64,000 bases of DNA from Streptacidiphilus neutrinimicus (GCF_000787815.1 NZ_BBPO01000004.1:4475-68474), one strand, 5' to 3'. Positions 18,428 to 27,511 are shown, numbered from the stretch's first letter. Notes: generated from the sequence alone by a model not told the origin. A program made the numbers and translations.

Positions 18428-19125
18428 CGGGGCCGGGGGCTGTGGAACCGGTAGCCGAAGCCCCGGACGGTCTGGATGTAGCGCGGCTGCCGCGGCGGTT
18501 CGCCCATCTTGGTGCGCAGCCGTTTGACGCAGGCGTCCACCAGCCGTGCGTCGCCGTGGTAGCTGTGCTCCCAGACGGCCTCCAGCAACTGCTGGCGGCT
18601 GAACACCCGGTCTGGTGCGGCGGACAGGGTCAGCAGCAGCCGCAGTTCCGACGGGGCCAGCAGGAGGGGAGCGTCCCCGCGGGTGACGGTGAGTGCGGCC
18701 CGATCGATGCTCAGGTCGCCGTGCGTCTCGGCCGGGTGGGCCCGGCCACCGGGGGACGGCGTCGCCTCGGCCCGGCGCAGGACGGCGCGGATCCTGGCGT
18801 CCAGCACCCGGGCCTGGACGGGCTTGACCACGTAGTCGTCCGCTCCCGTCTCGAGGCCGAGCACGACGTCCACGTCGTCGCCCAACGCCGTCATGATGAT
18901 GATCGGAAGCTGACTGTCCGCGCGGATCTGGCGGCAGACCTCCAGCCCGGTCATCCCCGGCAGCATCAGGTCCAGCACCACGACGTCCGGCAGGAACGAC
19001 CGGAGTTGGTCCAGTCCCTCCTCCCCGGTCCTGGCCGGGGCGACCTCGTGCCCTTGGCGGCGCAGGGCCAAGCGGGCGCCTTCACGGACGGCGGGGTCGT
19101 CTTCGACGAGCAGGACACGGGACAT
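18424..19125 (-). CDS. OmpR-family response regulator (AfsQ1/CseB-like)
   Basis: 233 residues. Receiver domain with acidic pair EDD, phospho-acceptor Asp in VVVLDLMLPG (near residue 51), and conserved Thr/Lys (IIMTAL; DDYVVKP). The winged helix has typical LVDACVKRLRTK and TVRGFGYRF. The segment VQARVLDARIRAVLRR is characteristic of the AfsQ1/CseB group. I chose ATG 19125; a GTG at 19149 would add eight residues. It is translationally coupled to the kinase. It lies 324 bp from the divergent penicillin-binding protein gene. Confidence 0.87.
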   Translation of the reverse strand: MSRVLLVEDDPAVREGARLALRRQGHEVAPARTGEEGLDQLRSFLPDVVVLDLMLPGMTGLEVCRQIRADSQLPIIIMTALGDDVDVVLGLETGADDYVVKPVQARVLDARIRAVLRRAEATPSPGGRAHPAETHGDLSIDRAALTVTRGDAPLLLAPSELRLLLTLSAAPDRVFSRQQLLEAVWEHSYHGDARLVDACVKRLRTKMGEPPRQPRYIQTVRGFGYRFHSPRPR

Positions 19126-19449
19126 GCGCTCAGTATCGTCGGCGGCCACCGTCCCGCCCGAAGACTGTTACACGATGATCGCATAGGCCCGGCTGTTGCG
19201 ATTCGGTCATATTCCCGGCCGGTCGCGATCACATGGCCGAACCAGCCTGATCGTTCGTGAGCCCGGCGATCCGACGTCACCTCGGCGCGACGTCCGGCCA
19301 GGGCACCAGGGAGCCGGTGCGCCGGAGCACCGTGCTGAGGCCCGGTCCCGGGACGCCCTGACATCCCGAGCTCCCCCGGCGGCGCGGTCCCCCGCCCCGC
19401 CGCCGGGGGCCCGCCCCCAGGCCCATGGTTCGACCTGAAGGAGTTCCCG
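19126..19449. promoter_or_regulatory. 324-bp divergent promoter region, response regulator and penicillin-binding protein
   Basis: The part near the regulator (19165-19215) is locally AT-rich (ACTGTTACACGATGATC; ATTCGGTCATATTCC) and is the likely promoter zone. The part near the PBP gene is G/C-rich. No convincing hexamer pair or palindrome was assigned. The arrangement would let the regulator control both units. Confidence 0.35.
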
Positions 19450-21558
19450 TTGCCTGAGCGAATCGTGCGGCCTTCGCGCAAGAGTCGGCGTCAGCGCCGC
19501 GCGGCGGAACGGGGCGGCGCAGCTCCGCAGGAGCCGGCGCGCACCGGCGACCCCGAAGCTGGCCGCGCGCCCCGGATACGGCGGCGGAGGCGGCTGCGTC
19601 GCTGGCTGAAACGCCTGCTCGTGGCGCTCCTGTTTCTCTTCGGTGCGCTGGCCGGGCTCGTCTGGTACGCCTACGAGACCACCGCCATCCCCGCGCCGAA
19701 CCCGAGCAACCTGCAGCAGAGCAACGTCTACTACTGGTCCGACGGCACCGTGATGGCCACCCACGGTTCGGTGAACCGGGTCAACATCACCCTGGACCAG
19801 GTCCCGCTGCCGGTGCAGCGTGACTTCCTGGCCGCCGAGAACGCGGACTTCTACCACGACTCCGGCGTCGACCCCACGGGGATCGTGCGCTCACTGGTGA
19901 ACATGGTCCAGGGTCGCCAGCTGCAGTCCGGATCGACCATCACGCAGCAGTTCGTCAAGAACTCCTTTCTCAGCCAGCGCCCCACCATCGGGCGCAAGCT
20001 GCAGGAGCTGCTGATCGCGACGAAGATCGGAGACGTCTACTCCAAGCAGCAGATTCTCACCGGCTACCTGAACACCAGTTACTTCGGCCGCGACGCCTAC
20101 GGACTGGACGCGGCCGCCCGGGCGTACTACGGGGTGGACACCCGCACGCTGACGGTCTCGCAGGGTGCCTTCCTCGCCGCCACGGTCAACGAGCCCAGCC
20201 TCTACCAGAACATCGACTCGGACGCCCGCGCCCGGGTCAAGGCGGTGGCCCGCTGGCACTACGTCCTCGACAGGATGGTCAAGGACGGCTGGATGACCGC
20301 CGCGGAACGTGCCCGCTACCCCGACTCGGCCTTCCCCACTCCGCACCCGTGGGTCCGGGCGGCCCTGACCGGGCAGACCGGCTACCTCTACCAGCTCGCC
20401 ACCGACTACGCCCAGCAGCACGCGGGCATCACCGACCAGCAGCTCGCCCACGGCGGCTACCACATCTACACCACCTTCGACCGCACCCTCACCGAGGAGC
20501 TGGCGACCGCCGTCACCAAGGAGATGGCCTCCGCCGCCGACCCGAAGGACAGGAAGAACCTCTCGCTCCAGGCCGGTGCGGCCAGCGTCGATCCCACCAC
20601 GGGCCGCATCCTCGCCGTCTACGGAGGCCCGGGGTGGGACAAGGGGGCCTACAACGACATCGCCGACAGCGCCGGACTCCAGGCGGGGTCGACCTTCCAG
20701 CCCGTCGTGCTCGCCGCCGCCCTGGCGCACGGTGCGGTGCGCAGACCCGGAACCGCAGCCTCGGCCGTCAGCCCGGACAGCGTCTTCAACGGCAACAGCG
20801 ACATCGAGATCTACGGCGCGAACGGGTTCCCCCTCCGCAAGCCCGGCAAGAACGCCGGCCCGCTGTTGGAGCAGAACGACCGCTACGCCTCCTGGGGTGA
20901 CATCTCGCTCCGCTCGGCGATGCAGCACTCCGTGATCACGCCGTACGTCCAGCTCGGCGAGAACGTCGGCTACCCGGCCGTGAAGTCCACCGCCGAGGCA
21001 CTGGGCGCGCTCAGCGGCAGCCTCTCCTCGGACAGCGCCGACTTCTACGCGGGCTCCTCCACCATCAGCCCCGTCCGGCTGGCCTCCATGTATGGCACCT
21101 TCGCCGACCAGGGTCTGCACATCAACCCGTACTCGGTCACCCGGATCACCTACGACGGCCTTCCGGTGGGCGGCCTGACGCCCCCCACCCCGGTCCAGGC
21201 CATCCCACCTGCGATCTCCGGGCTCGTCAACAGCATCCTGGCGGAGGCCGCGACGAAGGACGGGACAGGCCGTCGCACCGCCCCCCTGCAGCGCTTCAAG
21301 GCGGGCAAGACCGGCACCGACGACCCGTACCACCCCGACTGGTTCGTCGGATACACCCGCCAACTCGCCACCGCCATAACGATGTTCGCCACCGACACGA
21401 TCCACCCCGGGCTCAGCCCGGTCGGCGCGGACGTCGGCAGCGACTTCCCGACCGAGGCCTGGACGGCGTTCACGGCACAAGCGCTCCAGGGCAAGCCCGA
21501 CCTCCCGTTCACCGTCGCTGCCACACCGACCCCGGAGCCCACGACTCCCCGTCCGTAG
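19450..21558 (+). CDS. class A penicillin-binding protein with degenerate transpeptidase motifs
   Basis: 702 residues from TTG 19450, preceded by AAGGAG at 7 nt; no better start exists. A basic cytosolic tail is followed by one TM helix (about 56-74). The GT51 glycosyltransferase domain has AAENADFYHDSG (catalytic Glu130) and SGSTITQQFVKN. The transpeptidase domain keeps KTGT (Lys620) but has STFQ (Ser414, Gln417) where family members have STFK, and SVI (494-496) where SxN is expected. Peptidoglycan polymerisation should work, while cross-linking and penicillin binding are probably lost or altered. A Thr/Pro tail ends the protein. It is divergent from an envelope-type two-component system. 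Confidence 0.88.
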   Translation: MPERIVRPSRKSRRQRRAAERGGAAPQEPARTGDPEAGRAPRIRRRRRLRRWLKRLLVALLFLFGALAGLVWYAYETTAIPAPNPSNLQQSNVYYWSDGTVMATHGSVNRVNITLDQVPLPVQRDFLAAENADFYHDSGVDPTGIVRSLVNMVQGRQLQSGSTITQQFVKNSFLSQRPTIGRKLQELLIATKIGDVYSKQQILTGYLNTSYFGRDAYGLDAAARAYYGVDTRTLTVSQGAFLAATVNEPSLYQNIDSDARARVKAVARWHYVLDRMVKDGWMTAAERARYPDSAFPTPHPWVRAALTGQTGYLYQLATDYAQQHAGITDQQLAHGGYHIYTTFDRTLTEELATAVTKEMASAADPKDRKNLSLQAGAASVDPTTGRILAVYGGPGWDKGAYNDIADSAGLQAGSTFQPVVLAAALAHGAVRRPGTAASAVSPDSVFNGNSDIEIYGANGFPLRKPGKNAGPLLEQNDRYASWGDISLRSAMQHSVITPYVQLGENVGYPAVKSTAEALGALSGSLSSDSADFYAGSSTISPVRLASMYGTFADQGLHINPYSVTRITYDGLPVGGLTPPTPVQAIPPAISGLVNSILAEAATKDGTGRRTAPLQRFKAGKTGTDDPYHPDWFVGYTRQLATAITMFATDTIHPGLSPVGADVGSDFPTEAWTAFTAQALQGKPDLPFTVAATPTPEPTTPRP

Positions 21559-21641
21559 GGGGCGCATTGAGTGCGACACAGGGCCGAGGCGGCGGAATGG
21601 TTGCGCCTCCAAGACCGGCGTTGGTCACGCGCCGTGCGGGA

Positions 21642-22811
21642 TCACCCGACCGATGCCAGTCTTCTGCGCAGCGCGAGCGTGGCGAGCAACAGGAGCCCGG
21701 CCGCGTAGGCGGTGAGGATCACGAGGTAGCCGAGGACGGCGTGCAGGCCCCCGTGGCGGGACAGCAGCTCCGTCCAGGAGTCGACGGCCCAGGACTGCGG
21801 CACGACGTGTCCGGCGGCCCGCAGCCAGGCGGGAACGATGGCGAGCGGCCACATGCAGCCGCCCAGCATGCCCAGCGTGATGCCGACCGCCGGGCCGATC
21901 GAGTGCACCTGCTCGGGGGTGCGGAACAGCGCTCCGGCGAGGAGTCCCGCTCCGGTCCCGACCAGGGCCCAGACCCCGACCAGCGCCAGCGCCGCGGCAG
22001 GTGCACCCCAGGAGACGCCGAACGCCAGCGCGCCGACGGAGACGATCAGCGCCGACTGCACCAGGGCGAGCGACAGATAGGCGAGCGTCTCGCCGAGTAC
22101 CAGGGTGCCCGCACCGACCGGCGCTGCCAGCGCGCGGCTGTAGACGCCGGACTGACGGTTCTGCACGATCGATGCCCCGTTGGAGACCGCGTTGATGAAG
22201 ACGAAGAGCACCAGCATCGTGGGCGTGCTGTAGCTGTAGCCGAGGGGAAGGTAGGAACTCTGGCCGTTCACCGTCCGCTGTGTGACGGATACCGAGGGCG
22301 TGGCGGCGGCGGTGCGGGCGGCGAGGCCCAGTCGGCTGTCGAAGGCGCCTCCGGTCTCGGCCACGGTGAAGCGCGCGGCCTGCACCCGCCCGGCGTGGTC
22401 GGCGACGGCCGACTCCACAGCGGCGACGGCGGCCTGGGCGTTGGTGGCCGAAGGCGCCACCAGGATGGGGAGGGTCACCGTCCCGGGGCCCGCCGCCTGC
22501 CGGTCCAGCGTCGCCGGGACGACTACGACAGCGTCGGTCTCGCTGCGGCGCAGCGCGGTCCGGGCAGTGGACTGGTCCGGGTAGACGTGGGTGCGCAGCG
22601 CGGGGTCGTCGGTCAGTGTGGTGACCAGGTCACGAGTGACCGGCCCGGCGTCCGCGGCCGCCACGACGCCGACTCGGAACTGGTCGAAGCCGCGGACGGT
22701 CACACCGATGACCACGATGATGGCGACGGGGAGCAGCACCATGAAGAACAGCGCGCCGCGGTCCCGCGCGATGCGGACCACTGTGGCCCGGGTGACTGCC
22801 AGGATCCTCAT
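21642..22811 (-). CDS. ABC-2 type exporter permease
   Basis: 389 residues. One N-terminal TM helix (LFFMVLLPVAIIVVIGVTV, 21-40) is followed by a long extracytoplasmic region of about 140 residues, then five TM helices (about 185-385), the ABC-2 membrane layout. The ATG overlaps the stop of the upstream permease (ATGA), and GAGGAGG precedes it. It is the third gene of ATPase-permease-permease, probably a heterodimeric exporter. Substrate unknown. Confidence 0.85.
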   Translation of the reverse strand: MRILAVTRATVVRIARDRGALFFMVLLPVAIIVVIGVTVRGFDQFRVGVVAAADAGPVTRDLVTTLTDDPALRTHVYPDQSTARTALRRSETDAVVVVPATLDRQAAGPGTVTLPILVAPSATNAQAAVAAVESAVADHAGRVQAARFTVAETGGAFDSRLGLAARTAAATPSVSVTQRTVNGQSSYLPLGYSYSTPTMLVLFVFINAVSNGASIVQNRQSGVYSRALAAPVGAGTLVLGETLAYLSLALVQSALIVSVGALAFGVSWGAPAAALALVGVWALVGTGAGLLAGALFRTPEQVHSIGPAVGITLGMLGGCMWPLAIVPAWLRAAGHVVPQSWAVDSWTELLSRHGGLHAVLGYLVILTAYAAGLLLLATLALRRRLASVG

Positions 22812-23986
22812 GGTGTCCTCCTCAGCCTGAACAGCACCGCGGCCACCAGCGCGACGACAGCGGAGCACGCCGCGATGCCGAGCAGAGGGTCACGGACGGC
22901 GGCGAGTCCGCTGACGCCCGTGCCGAGGTCGGTGAAGCCTCGCAGCGCCCAGCCGTTGGGCGTGAACAACGCCAGCCGACGCAGTGCCGCCGGTCCCGCC
23001 GAAGCGAAGACGAAGTTTCCCCCCAGCAGGACGAGCGCGAAGACCACGACCGAGGACAGCTGCTCGGCCTGACGTTCCGTTCGGGAGACCACGATGACCA
23101 GGGTGGTCAGGCAGACCACTGCGACGGACATCCCCACGCACAGGGCCGCCACCCCGAGCGGGTCGGCGTAGCGGGCGCCGAAGACGAAGTGCGCTGCGGT
23201 CAAAGTGGTGGCGAGGCCCGCGAGACTGTAGGCGAAGGTCGCCAGGGACTTGCCGAGAAGCACCGTGCCTCGTCCGAGCGGCGCCGCGGCGATGCGGTCC
23301 AAGGTCCCCTGGCGCTGCTCGCTGAAGTAGCCGCGAGCGGCGAAGCCGATGGTGAAGAGGACGAAGAACATCCCCATGCTGGGCCCGAAGTAGCTGACAC
23401 CCTTGAGGGCGTAGCCTGAGGCGTCGGCCGGCCGCGCCTGCACGGGCAGCCGCAGCTCGGCAGCCTGTGCTGAGAGCCTGGGCAGGTCGGCGGGCAGCGC
23501 GCCGGCGGTCAGGGCGGTGGCGACGGAGAGGCGGTCCGCGTTCACCTGGGCGACGAAGGAGGTGGCGACCGCGTTCGCCAGTTGGGCCTGCAGCGGGTAG
23601 TCCACGCTGCTGAGGACGGTCACCGGTTCGGGCCGCCCGCCCGCCACCGCCGCGGTGAAACCGGCGGGGATGACGATGCCCGCTTGCTCCGGGCCGTGTC
23701 GGACCGCCTGGGCCGCTTCCTCGGTGGCCGGGTAGCTGCGGACGCTGACGGTGTCGGCGAGCTGAGGGCTGCGCAGCGTCTGCAGCAGGCCCGCGGCGGC
23801 CGTGCCGTGGTCGAGGTCGACCACGGCCACCTTGGCGTGGAAGGCGGCCGTTCCGCTGAACGCCATGGACATCAGCGCGGTGATGACCACCGGCGCGAGA
23901 AAGACGATCACCCACGCGGAACGGTCCCGCAGGCGTTGCCGCAGGTCCTTGAGCGCGATCGCGAGTACCGGTCGCACAGCGCTCAC
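22808..23986 (-). CDS. ABC-2 type exporter permease
   Basis: 392 residues from GTG 23986, overlapping the ATPase stop as GTGA. It has the same layout as its downstream partner: N-terminal TM (about 25-44), a large extracytoplasmic domain, and a cluster of TM helices from residue 205 to the end. The two permeases are paralogous and probably pair in one transporter. Confidence 0.85.
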   Translation of the reverse strand: MSAVRPVLAIALKDLRQRLRDRSAWVIVFLAPVVITALMSMAFSGTAAFHAKVAVVDLDHGTAAAGLLQTLRSPQLADTVSVRSYPATEEAAQAVRHGPEQAGIVIPAGFTAAVAGGRPEPVTVLSSVDYPLQAQLANAVATSFVAQVNADRLSVATALTAGALPADLPRLSAQAAELRLPVQARPADASGYALKGVSYFGPSMGMFFVLFTIGFAARGYFSEQRQGTLDRIAAAPLGRGTVLLGKSLATFAYSLAGLATTLTAAHFVFGARYADPLGVAALCVGMSVAVVCLTTLVIVVSRTERQAEQLSSVVVFALVLLGGNFVFASAGPAALRRLALFTPNGWALRGFTDLGTGVSGLAAVRDPLLGIAACSAVVALVAAVLFRLRRTP

Positions 23987-24975
23987 TCCCGCAGCGCGGT
24001 GCCGGTCAGGTGGAGGAAGACCGCCTCCAGGTCGGGCTCGACGATCTCCACGCTCCGGATCTGCACCCGGTTGGCGTGGGCGAGGTCGAGCAGGCGCGGC
24101 AGGAGACTGCGCGCGTCGCGCACGACGGCGTGCACGGTTCCTTCGTCCGAGCGGTCGACGTCGGCGCCTTCGACCTCCGGCAGTGCGCGGCAGGCCTCGG
24201 CGTAGCGAGTGAGATCACCGGAGGCGACGAGTTGGACTTGGTCCTTCTCGGCCACCAGGGCGACGAGTTCGCGTGGGGTGCCCTCGGCGATCAGGCTGCC
24301 GTGGTCGATGATGCCGACGCGGTCGCAGAGGCGCTCCGCCTCCTCCATGTAGTGGGTGGTGTAGATGACGGCCATGCCCTGGTCGCCGAAGCGGCGCACG
24401 CTCTCCATGATCGCGTGGCGGCTCTGCGGATCGACTCCGACCGTCGGCTCGTCCAGAACGAGCAGCGTCGGAGAATGGACCAGCCCGGCCCCGATGTTGA
24501 GGCGCCGCCGCATTCCGCCGGAGAGCGAGTCCACCCGGTCCTCGCCCCTCGCGGTGAGGTCGATGAGTTCGAGGACCTCCTCGACCCGCCGTTCGAGCCG
24601 TCGCCGCGGGAGCCGGTAGAGGCGGCCGAAGAACAGCAGGTTCTCCCGCACCGTCAGGTCGGGGTAGAGAGCGACCTCCTGCGGCACGTAGCCGATCAGC
24701 CGCTTGGCCGGTCCCGGCGCCGCCCGCACCGGCAGTCCGGCCACGCGTACGGTTCCGCTGTCGGCTTCGAGCAGCCCACAGACGATCTTGATCGTCGTGG
24801 TCTTGCCGGCGCCGTTCGGTCCGAGGAGTCCGTAGGTCTCGCCCGGCGCGACGTCCAGACTGACGCCGTCCACGGCGGTGCGGCTTCCGAACCTGCGCAC
24901 CAGCTTCGAGCAGTCCAGCAGCGGCTCCGCATCCTGCTGCGGCCGGATCGTCTGCGCTGCCTGCGGCGTTGCCAT
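23983..24975 (-). CDS. ABC exporter ATP-binding protein
   Basis: 330 residues. Walker A GPNGAGKTT (near residue 48), Q-loop VPQEVALYPDLTV, signature LSGGMRRRL, Walker B LLVLDEPTVGVD and H-loop TTHYMEE are all intact. The C-terminal extension of about 90 residues is typical of DrrA-like drug or lipid exporters. ATG 24975 follows GGGAGGGTGG. Two copies of the GGGCCGnnCGGCCC box lie 36-71 bp upstream, so this exporter is a candidate member of the stress regulon centred on 31-35 kb. Confidence 0.88.
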   Translation of the reverse strand: MATPQAAQTIRPQQDAEPLLDCSKLVRRFGSRTAVDGVSLDVAPGETYGLLGPNGAGKTTTIKIVCGLLEADSGTVRVAGLPVRAAPGPAKRLIGYVPQEVALYPDLTVRENLLFFGRLYRLPRRRLERRVEEVLELIDLTARGEDRVDSLSGGMRRRLNIGAGLVHSPTLLVLDEPTVGVDPQSRHAIMESVRRFGDQGMAVIYTTHYMEEAERLCDRVGIIDHGSLIAEGTPRELVALVAEKDQVQLVASGDLTRYAEACRALPEVEGADVDRSDEGTVHAVVRDARSLLPRLLDLAHANRVQIRSVEIVEPDLEAVFLHLTGTALRE

Positions 24976-25010
24976 GGTTCCACCCTCCCGGCGGGGAGGG
25001 CCGAACCCTA

Positions 25011-25046
25011 GGGCCGTGCGGGCCACCCGGGCGGGCCGCCCGGCCC
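25011..25046. promoter_or_regulatory. tandem DevR-like boxes upstream of ABC exporter
   Basis: GGGCCGTGCGGGCC (25011-25024; 11 of 12 fixed positions of GGGCCGnnCGGCCC) and GGGCCGCCCGGCCC (25033-25046; 12 of 12) are 22 bp apart start to start. They lie 36 bp upstream of the exporter ATG, within the short gap after the USP gene. Confidence 0.65.
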
Positions 25047-25087
25047 AAGGTGGGACGGCCGGCAGCGGAGCGGCCCGCGGGCCCGAC

Positions 25088-25951
25088 TCAGATGTGCGGG
25101 ACGACTGCGACCGGGGCGTGGGCGTGGTGAAGCACCGCGTGCGCGGTCAGCCCCAGGTGCGCGCCCGTCGCGTGCTTGCGGATCCGGCGGCCTATCACGA
25201 CCAGCTCGGCCCCGTCCGAGGCGTCGACGAGGGCCTTCGCGCCGCCGCCGACCTCGGTCCCGGCCACGACGGGCACCTGCGGGTACTTGGCCTGCCAGGG
25301 GCTGAGCGCCTGCGCCGACTGCTCTCGCGCGGCGCTCTCCATGGTGGCCGAGTCGATCGGGATGACCATCGTCCCCGGAGGGGCCCACAGGGCGGGTACG
25401 TCCCAGCCGTGCACGGCGACGACGCGCGCCCCGCGCTCCTGGGCCCGGGAGAAGGCGAACCCGAGGACCTCGTCTGCGCTCGCGCCGTCGCCCACGCCGA
25501 CCACAACGTCGGTCGCCCGGCCGGGTGCCCGGTCCTCGGCGACGGCCGTGTCGGGACGCAGCACGACGACCGGGACGGGGGAGCGGCCCGCGAGCGCGAG
25601 CGACACCGAGCCCACCAGGAGCCCGGTGAAGCCGCCGAGTCCGCGCGAGCCCAGCACCAGGAGCTCACCGTCCGCGGCCGCCTCCAGCAGTCCCTCGACC
25701 GGCGTCGCGCCGAGCAGCACGCTCTCGACCTCCAGCTCCGGGTACCGCCCGGCGACCTCGTGCGTGACGTGCGTGAGCAGTTCCGCGCCCTCGTTCTGGA
25801 GCTGCTCCAGGTAGATGCCGACCGGGCGCGGCCAGACGTGGACCAGCCGCAGCGCGGTCCCGCGCCGGACGGCCTCCTCGGCGGCCCAGTGGACGGCGGC
25901 GAGGCTCTGGGGGGATCCGTCGGTGGCGGCGAGAACCGGACGAGCAGTCAT
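25088..25951 (-). CDS. tandem universal stress protein
   Basis: 287 residues, two USP domains (about 1-145 and 150-287). Domain 1 has ATDGSPQS at the start and the ATP loop GSRGLGGFTGLLVGSVS. Domain 2 has a degenerate loop (GRRIRKHATGAHLGL) and ends PVAVVPHI. USPs are cytosolic proteins that accumulate under starvation or hypoxia; ATP-loop members are thought to sense nucleotide state. Tandem boxes lie about 85-119 bp upstream. Confidence 0.9.
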   Translation of the reverse strand: MTARPVLAATDGSPQSLAAVHWAAEEAVRRGTALRLVHVWPRPVGIYLEQLQNEGAELLTHVTHEVAGRYPELEVESVLLGATPVEGLLEAAADGELLVLGSRGLGGFTGLLVGSVSLALAGRSPVPVVVLRPDTAVAEDRAPGRATDVVVGVGDGASADEVLGFAFSRAQERGARVVAVHGWDVPALWAPPGTMVIPIDSATMESAAREQSAQALSPWQAKYPQVPVVAGTEVGGGAKALVDASDGAELVVIGRRIRKHATGAHLGLTAHAVLHHAHAPVAVVPHI

Positions 25952-26035
25952 GGCGGGTGCCTCCAGGCAGTGTCGGCCGGACGTCCCTCGTCCGGTCCGG
26001 CAATCACCCTGGCCCAGGGCGGCGGCCCGGCCCCA

Positions 26036-26070
26036 GGGCCACAGGTCCCGACACCCGTGACGTTCGGCCC
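26036..26070. promoter_or_regulatory. tandem DevR-like boxes upstream of USP
   Basis: GGGCCACAGGTCCC (26036-26049; 9/12) and GTGACGTTCGGCCC (26057-26070; 10/12) are 21 bp apart. They lie 85 bp upstream of the USP start at 25951. Each copy alone is imperfect; position and spacing are what support the call. Confidence 0.5.
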
Positions 26071-26233
26071 CGGCGTGCCGCCCTCAGCCTTCCGACTCCG
26101 GCGTGCCCGTGCGGCGTTCCGCGCTCGCCTGCTGCTGCTGTTTTAGCGACGGGGGCGTGTGGTCTCCGTATTGCTCGGAGACCCGAGTGGCGACAACCTC
26201 CGGCAGTTTCAGACCCAGGGCTGTTCGGCCCCG

Positions 26234-26749
26234 TCACCGCGCCGCGGCCGAGGTCACGGGGCGCGCCCGCCGGCGGGCGGCCCCGCGCGGCCAGACGATC
26301 TCGACGGGGATGCCGCGGGCGCGGGCGTAGGCGACCAGGTGGGCGGTGGCGTCGCACCCGTCGGTCGACGACCCGTCCCACACCGCCAGCACGCGGTCGC
26401 ACTCGGCGACGAGCTGCTCGTCCGCGGTGATCCGGGAGGAGCGCTCGGCGGGGTCGAAGGCCTCCAGGCGGGCGCAGAGGCAGACGCGCAGCAGCTCCCG
26501 GGCTGCGTCGGCGTCGCTCCGGGGAAGGGGCGTCATCAGGCCGTCCCGTGCGGGCAGCACGGCGATCAGCGCCCGCCCGGCTCCCACCATGGCCCGTCCG
26601 AAGGCGAGCCCGGCTCCCGCGCCGGCCCGTACCAGGCCGACGGCTCCTTCCGGTCCTTCAGGGAGGCGGTCCAGTGCCTGGCGCAGCTTCCGCTCCACGA
26701 GCGCCAGACTCTCCGGCTTCAGATCGGCGTGGCCGACGACGGTGATCAC
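26234..26749 (-). CDS. SLOG-like nucleotide-binding fold protein
   Basis: 171 residues from GTG 26749, with GGAGGT at ideal spacing. An N-terminal ITVVGHADL strand-loop, a middle GRALIAVLPARDGLM, then VAECDRVLAVWDGSSTDG and AYARARGIPVEIVWP follow the Rossmann-like order of SLOG/nucleoside-deoxyribosyltransferase-type proteins. These bind nucleotides or NAD derivatives in stress and defence signalling. A perfect DevR-like palindrome lies 110 bp upstream, suggesting membership of the stress regulon. The biochemical role is unknown and the SLOG assignment rests on pattern only. Confidence 0.6.
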   Translation of the reverse strand: MITVVGHADLKPESLALVERKLRQALDRLPEGPEGAVGLVRAGAGAGLAFGRAMVGAGRALIAVLPARDGLMTPLPRSDADAARELLRVCLCARLEAFDPAERSSRITADEQLVAECDRVLAVWDGSSTDGCDATAHLVAYARARGIPVEIVWPRGAARRRARPVTSAAAR

Positions 26750-26854
26750 CCGTCACCTCCGCATGTCCGACGTGCCTCGGTAGGGAGGGGCGCCCGGTGC
26801 GCGGCCCGTGCCGGCGATCGCCCCGAGTGAGTGAACTCCATCAGGATCCGTCCC

Positions 26855-26878
26855 GGGTAGGGCCGACCGGCCCTACCC
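26855..26878. promoter_or_regulatory. extended perfect palindrome with DevR-like box core
   Basis: 10-bp arms GGGTAGGGCC and GGCCCTACCC are separated by GACC. The inner 14 bp, GGGCCGACCGGCCC (26860-26873), match the recurring box at 12/12. It sits between divergent genes at 26749 (minus) and 26935 (plus) and could control both. Confidence 0.7.
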
Positions 26879-26934
26879 GCTGCTGAGGAGGTCTCGCCGC
26901 GCGCCCTCGCCGGTGGCGAACTACGCTCGCGATC

Positions 26935-27492
26935 ATGCGCATCCGAAACCGACGACTGACGCCGCTCGCGGTGGTGGTGGCGGGCGCCCTGGCCGGGGCG
27001 GTGGGAACCGTGTGCCTGGACGCCGTCCACTACCTCAAGTACCGCCGCGCGGGCGGCACGGACGCCCCGCGTGACTGGGAGTTCGCACCGGTCGACACCT
27101 GGGCGGACGCCCCCACCCCGGGACAGGTGGCCAAGCGCCTGGTCGAGGGCTTCACCCAGCGGGAACTCCCCGACCGCTCGGCCTGGCTGACGAGCACCGT
27201 CGCCCATTGGGCCTACGGCTCGGCGGCGGGCGCCGCCTACGGCGTCCTGGCGGGCTCGCTGCCCACGCCGCGCCCTGTCTACGGCCTCCCGCTCGGGCTC
27301 GCGCTCTTCGCGGGCGACTACACCGCCCTGCCGATCGCTGGCCTCTACAAGCCGATCCGCGACTACGACGCCAAGGTCCTCGGCTGGGACCTCGCCGCCC
27401 ACCTCGCCTACGGCGCAGGCACCGGAATCGCCTTCCGCGCCCTCACCGCCGCCGCCTCTGCCGCGCAGCGGAACTGCCAGACCACTGCCTGA
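26935..27492 (+). CDS. multi-span membrane protein, YagU/DUF1440-like
   Basis: 185 residues. TM1 (PLAVVVAGALAGAVGTVCLDAV, 11-32) is followed by a soluble loop with DWEFAPVDTWADAPTPGQVAKR, then three further helices (about 90-110, 118-140, 155-175). The layout resembles YagU/DUF1440 inner-membrane proteins, linked in other bacteria to acid or envelope stress. The assignment is tentative. It has a perfect DevR-like palindrome 61 bp upstream. Confidence 0.65.
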   Translation: MRIRNRRLTPLAVVVAGALAGAVGTVCLDAVHYLKYRRAGGTDAPRDWEFAPVDTWADAPTPGQVAKRLVEGFTQRELPDRSAWLTSTVAHWAYGSAAGAAYGVLAGSLPTPRPVYGLPLGLALFAGDYTALPIAGLYKPIRDYDAKVLGWDLAAHLAYGAGTGIAFRALTAAASAAQRNCQTTA

Positions 27493-27511
27493 ACGCCGGG
27501 GGGCGGTACGC

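Noticed and set aside
16239-19125. Naming the operon cseABC or afsQ outright
   Set aside because: The gene order fits both systems, and no sigma-E or sigma-Q gene lies beside it; the sequence alone does not decide.
21559-24975. Start of an antibiotic gene cluster (ABC exporters with DrrA features)
   Set aside because: No PKS, NRPS, terpene or tailoring genes accompany either exporter, and both carry the stress-type box instead.
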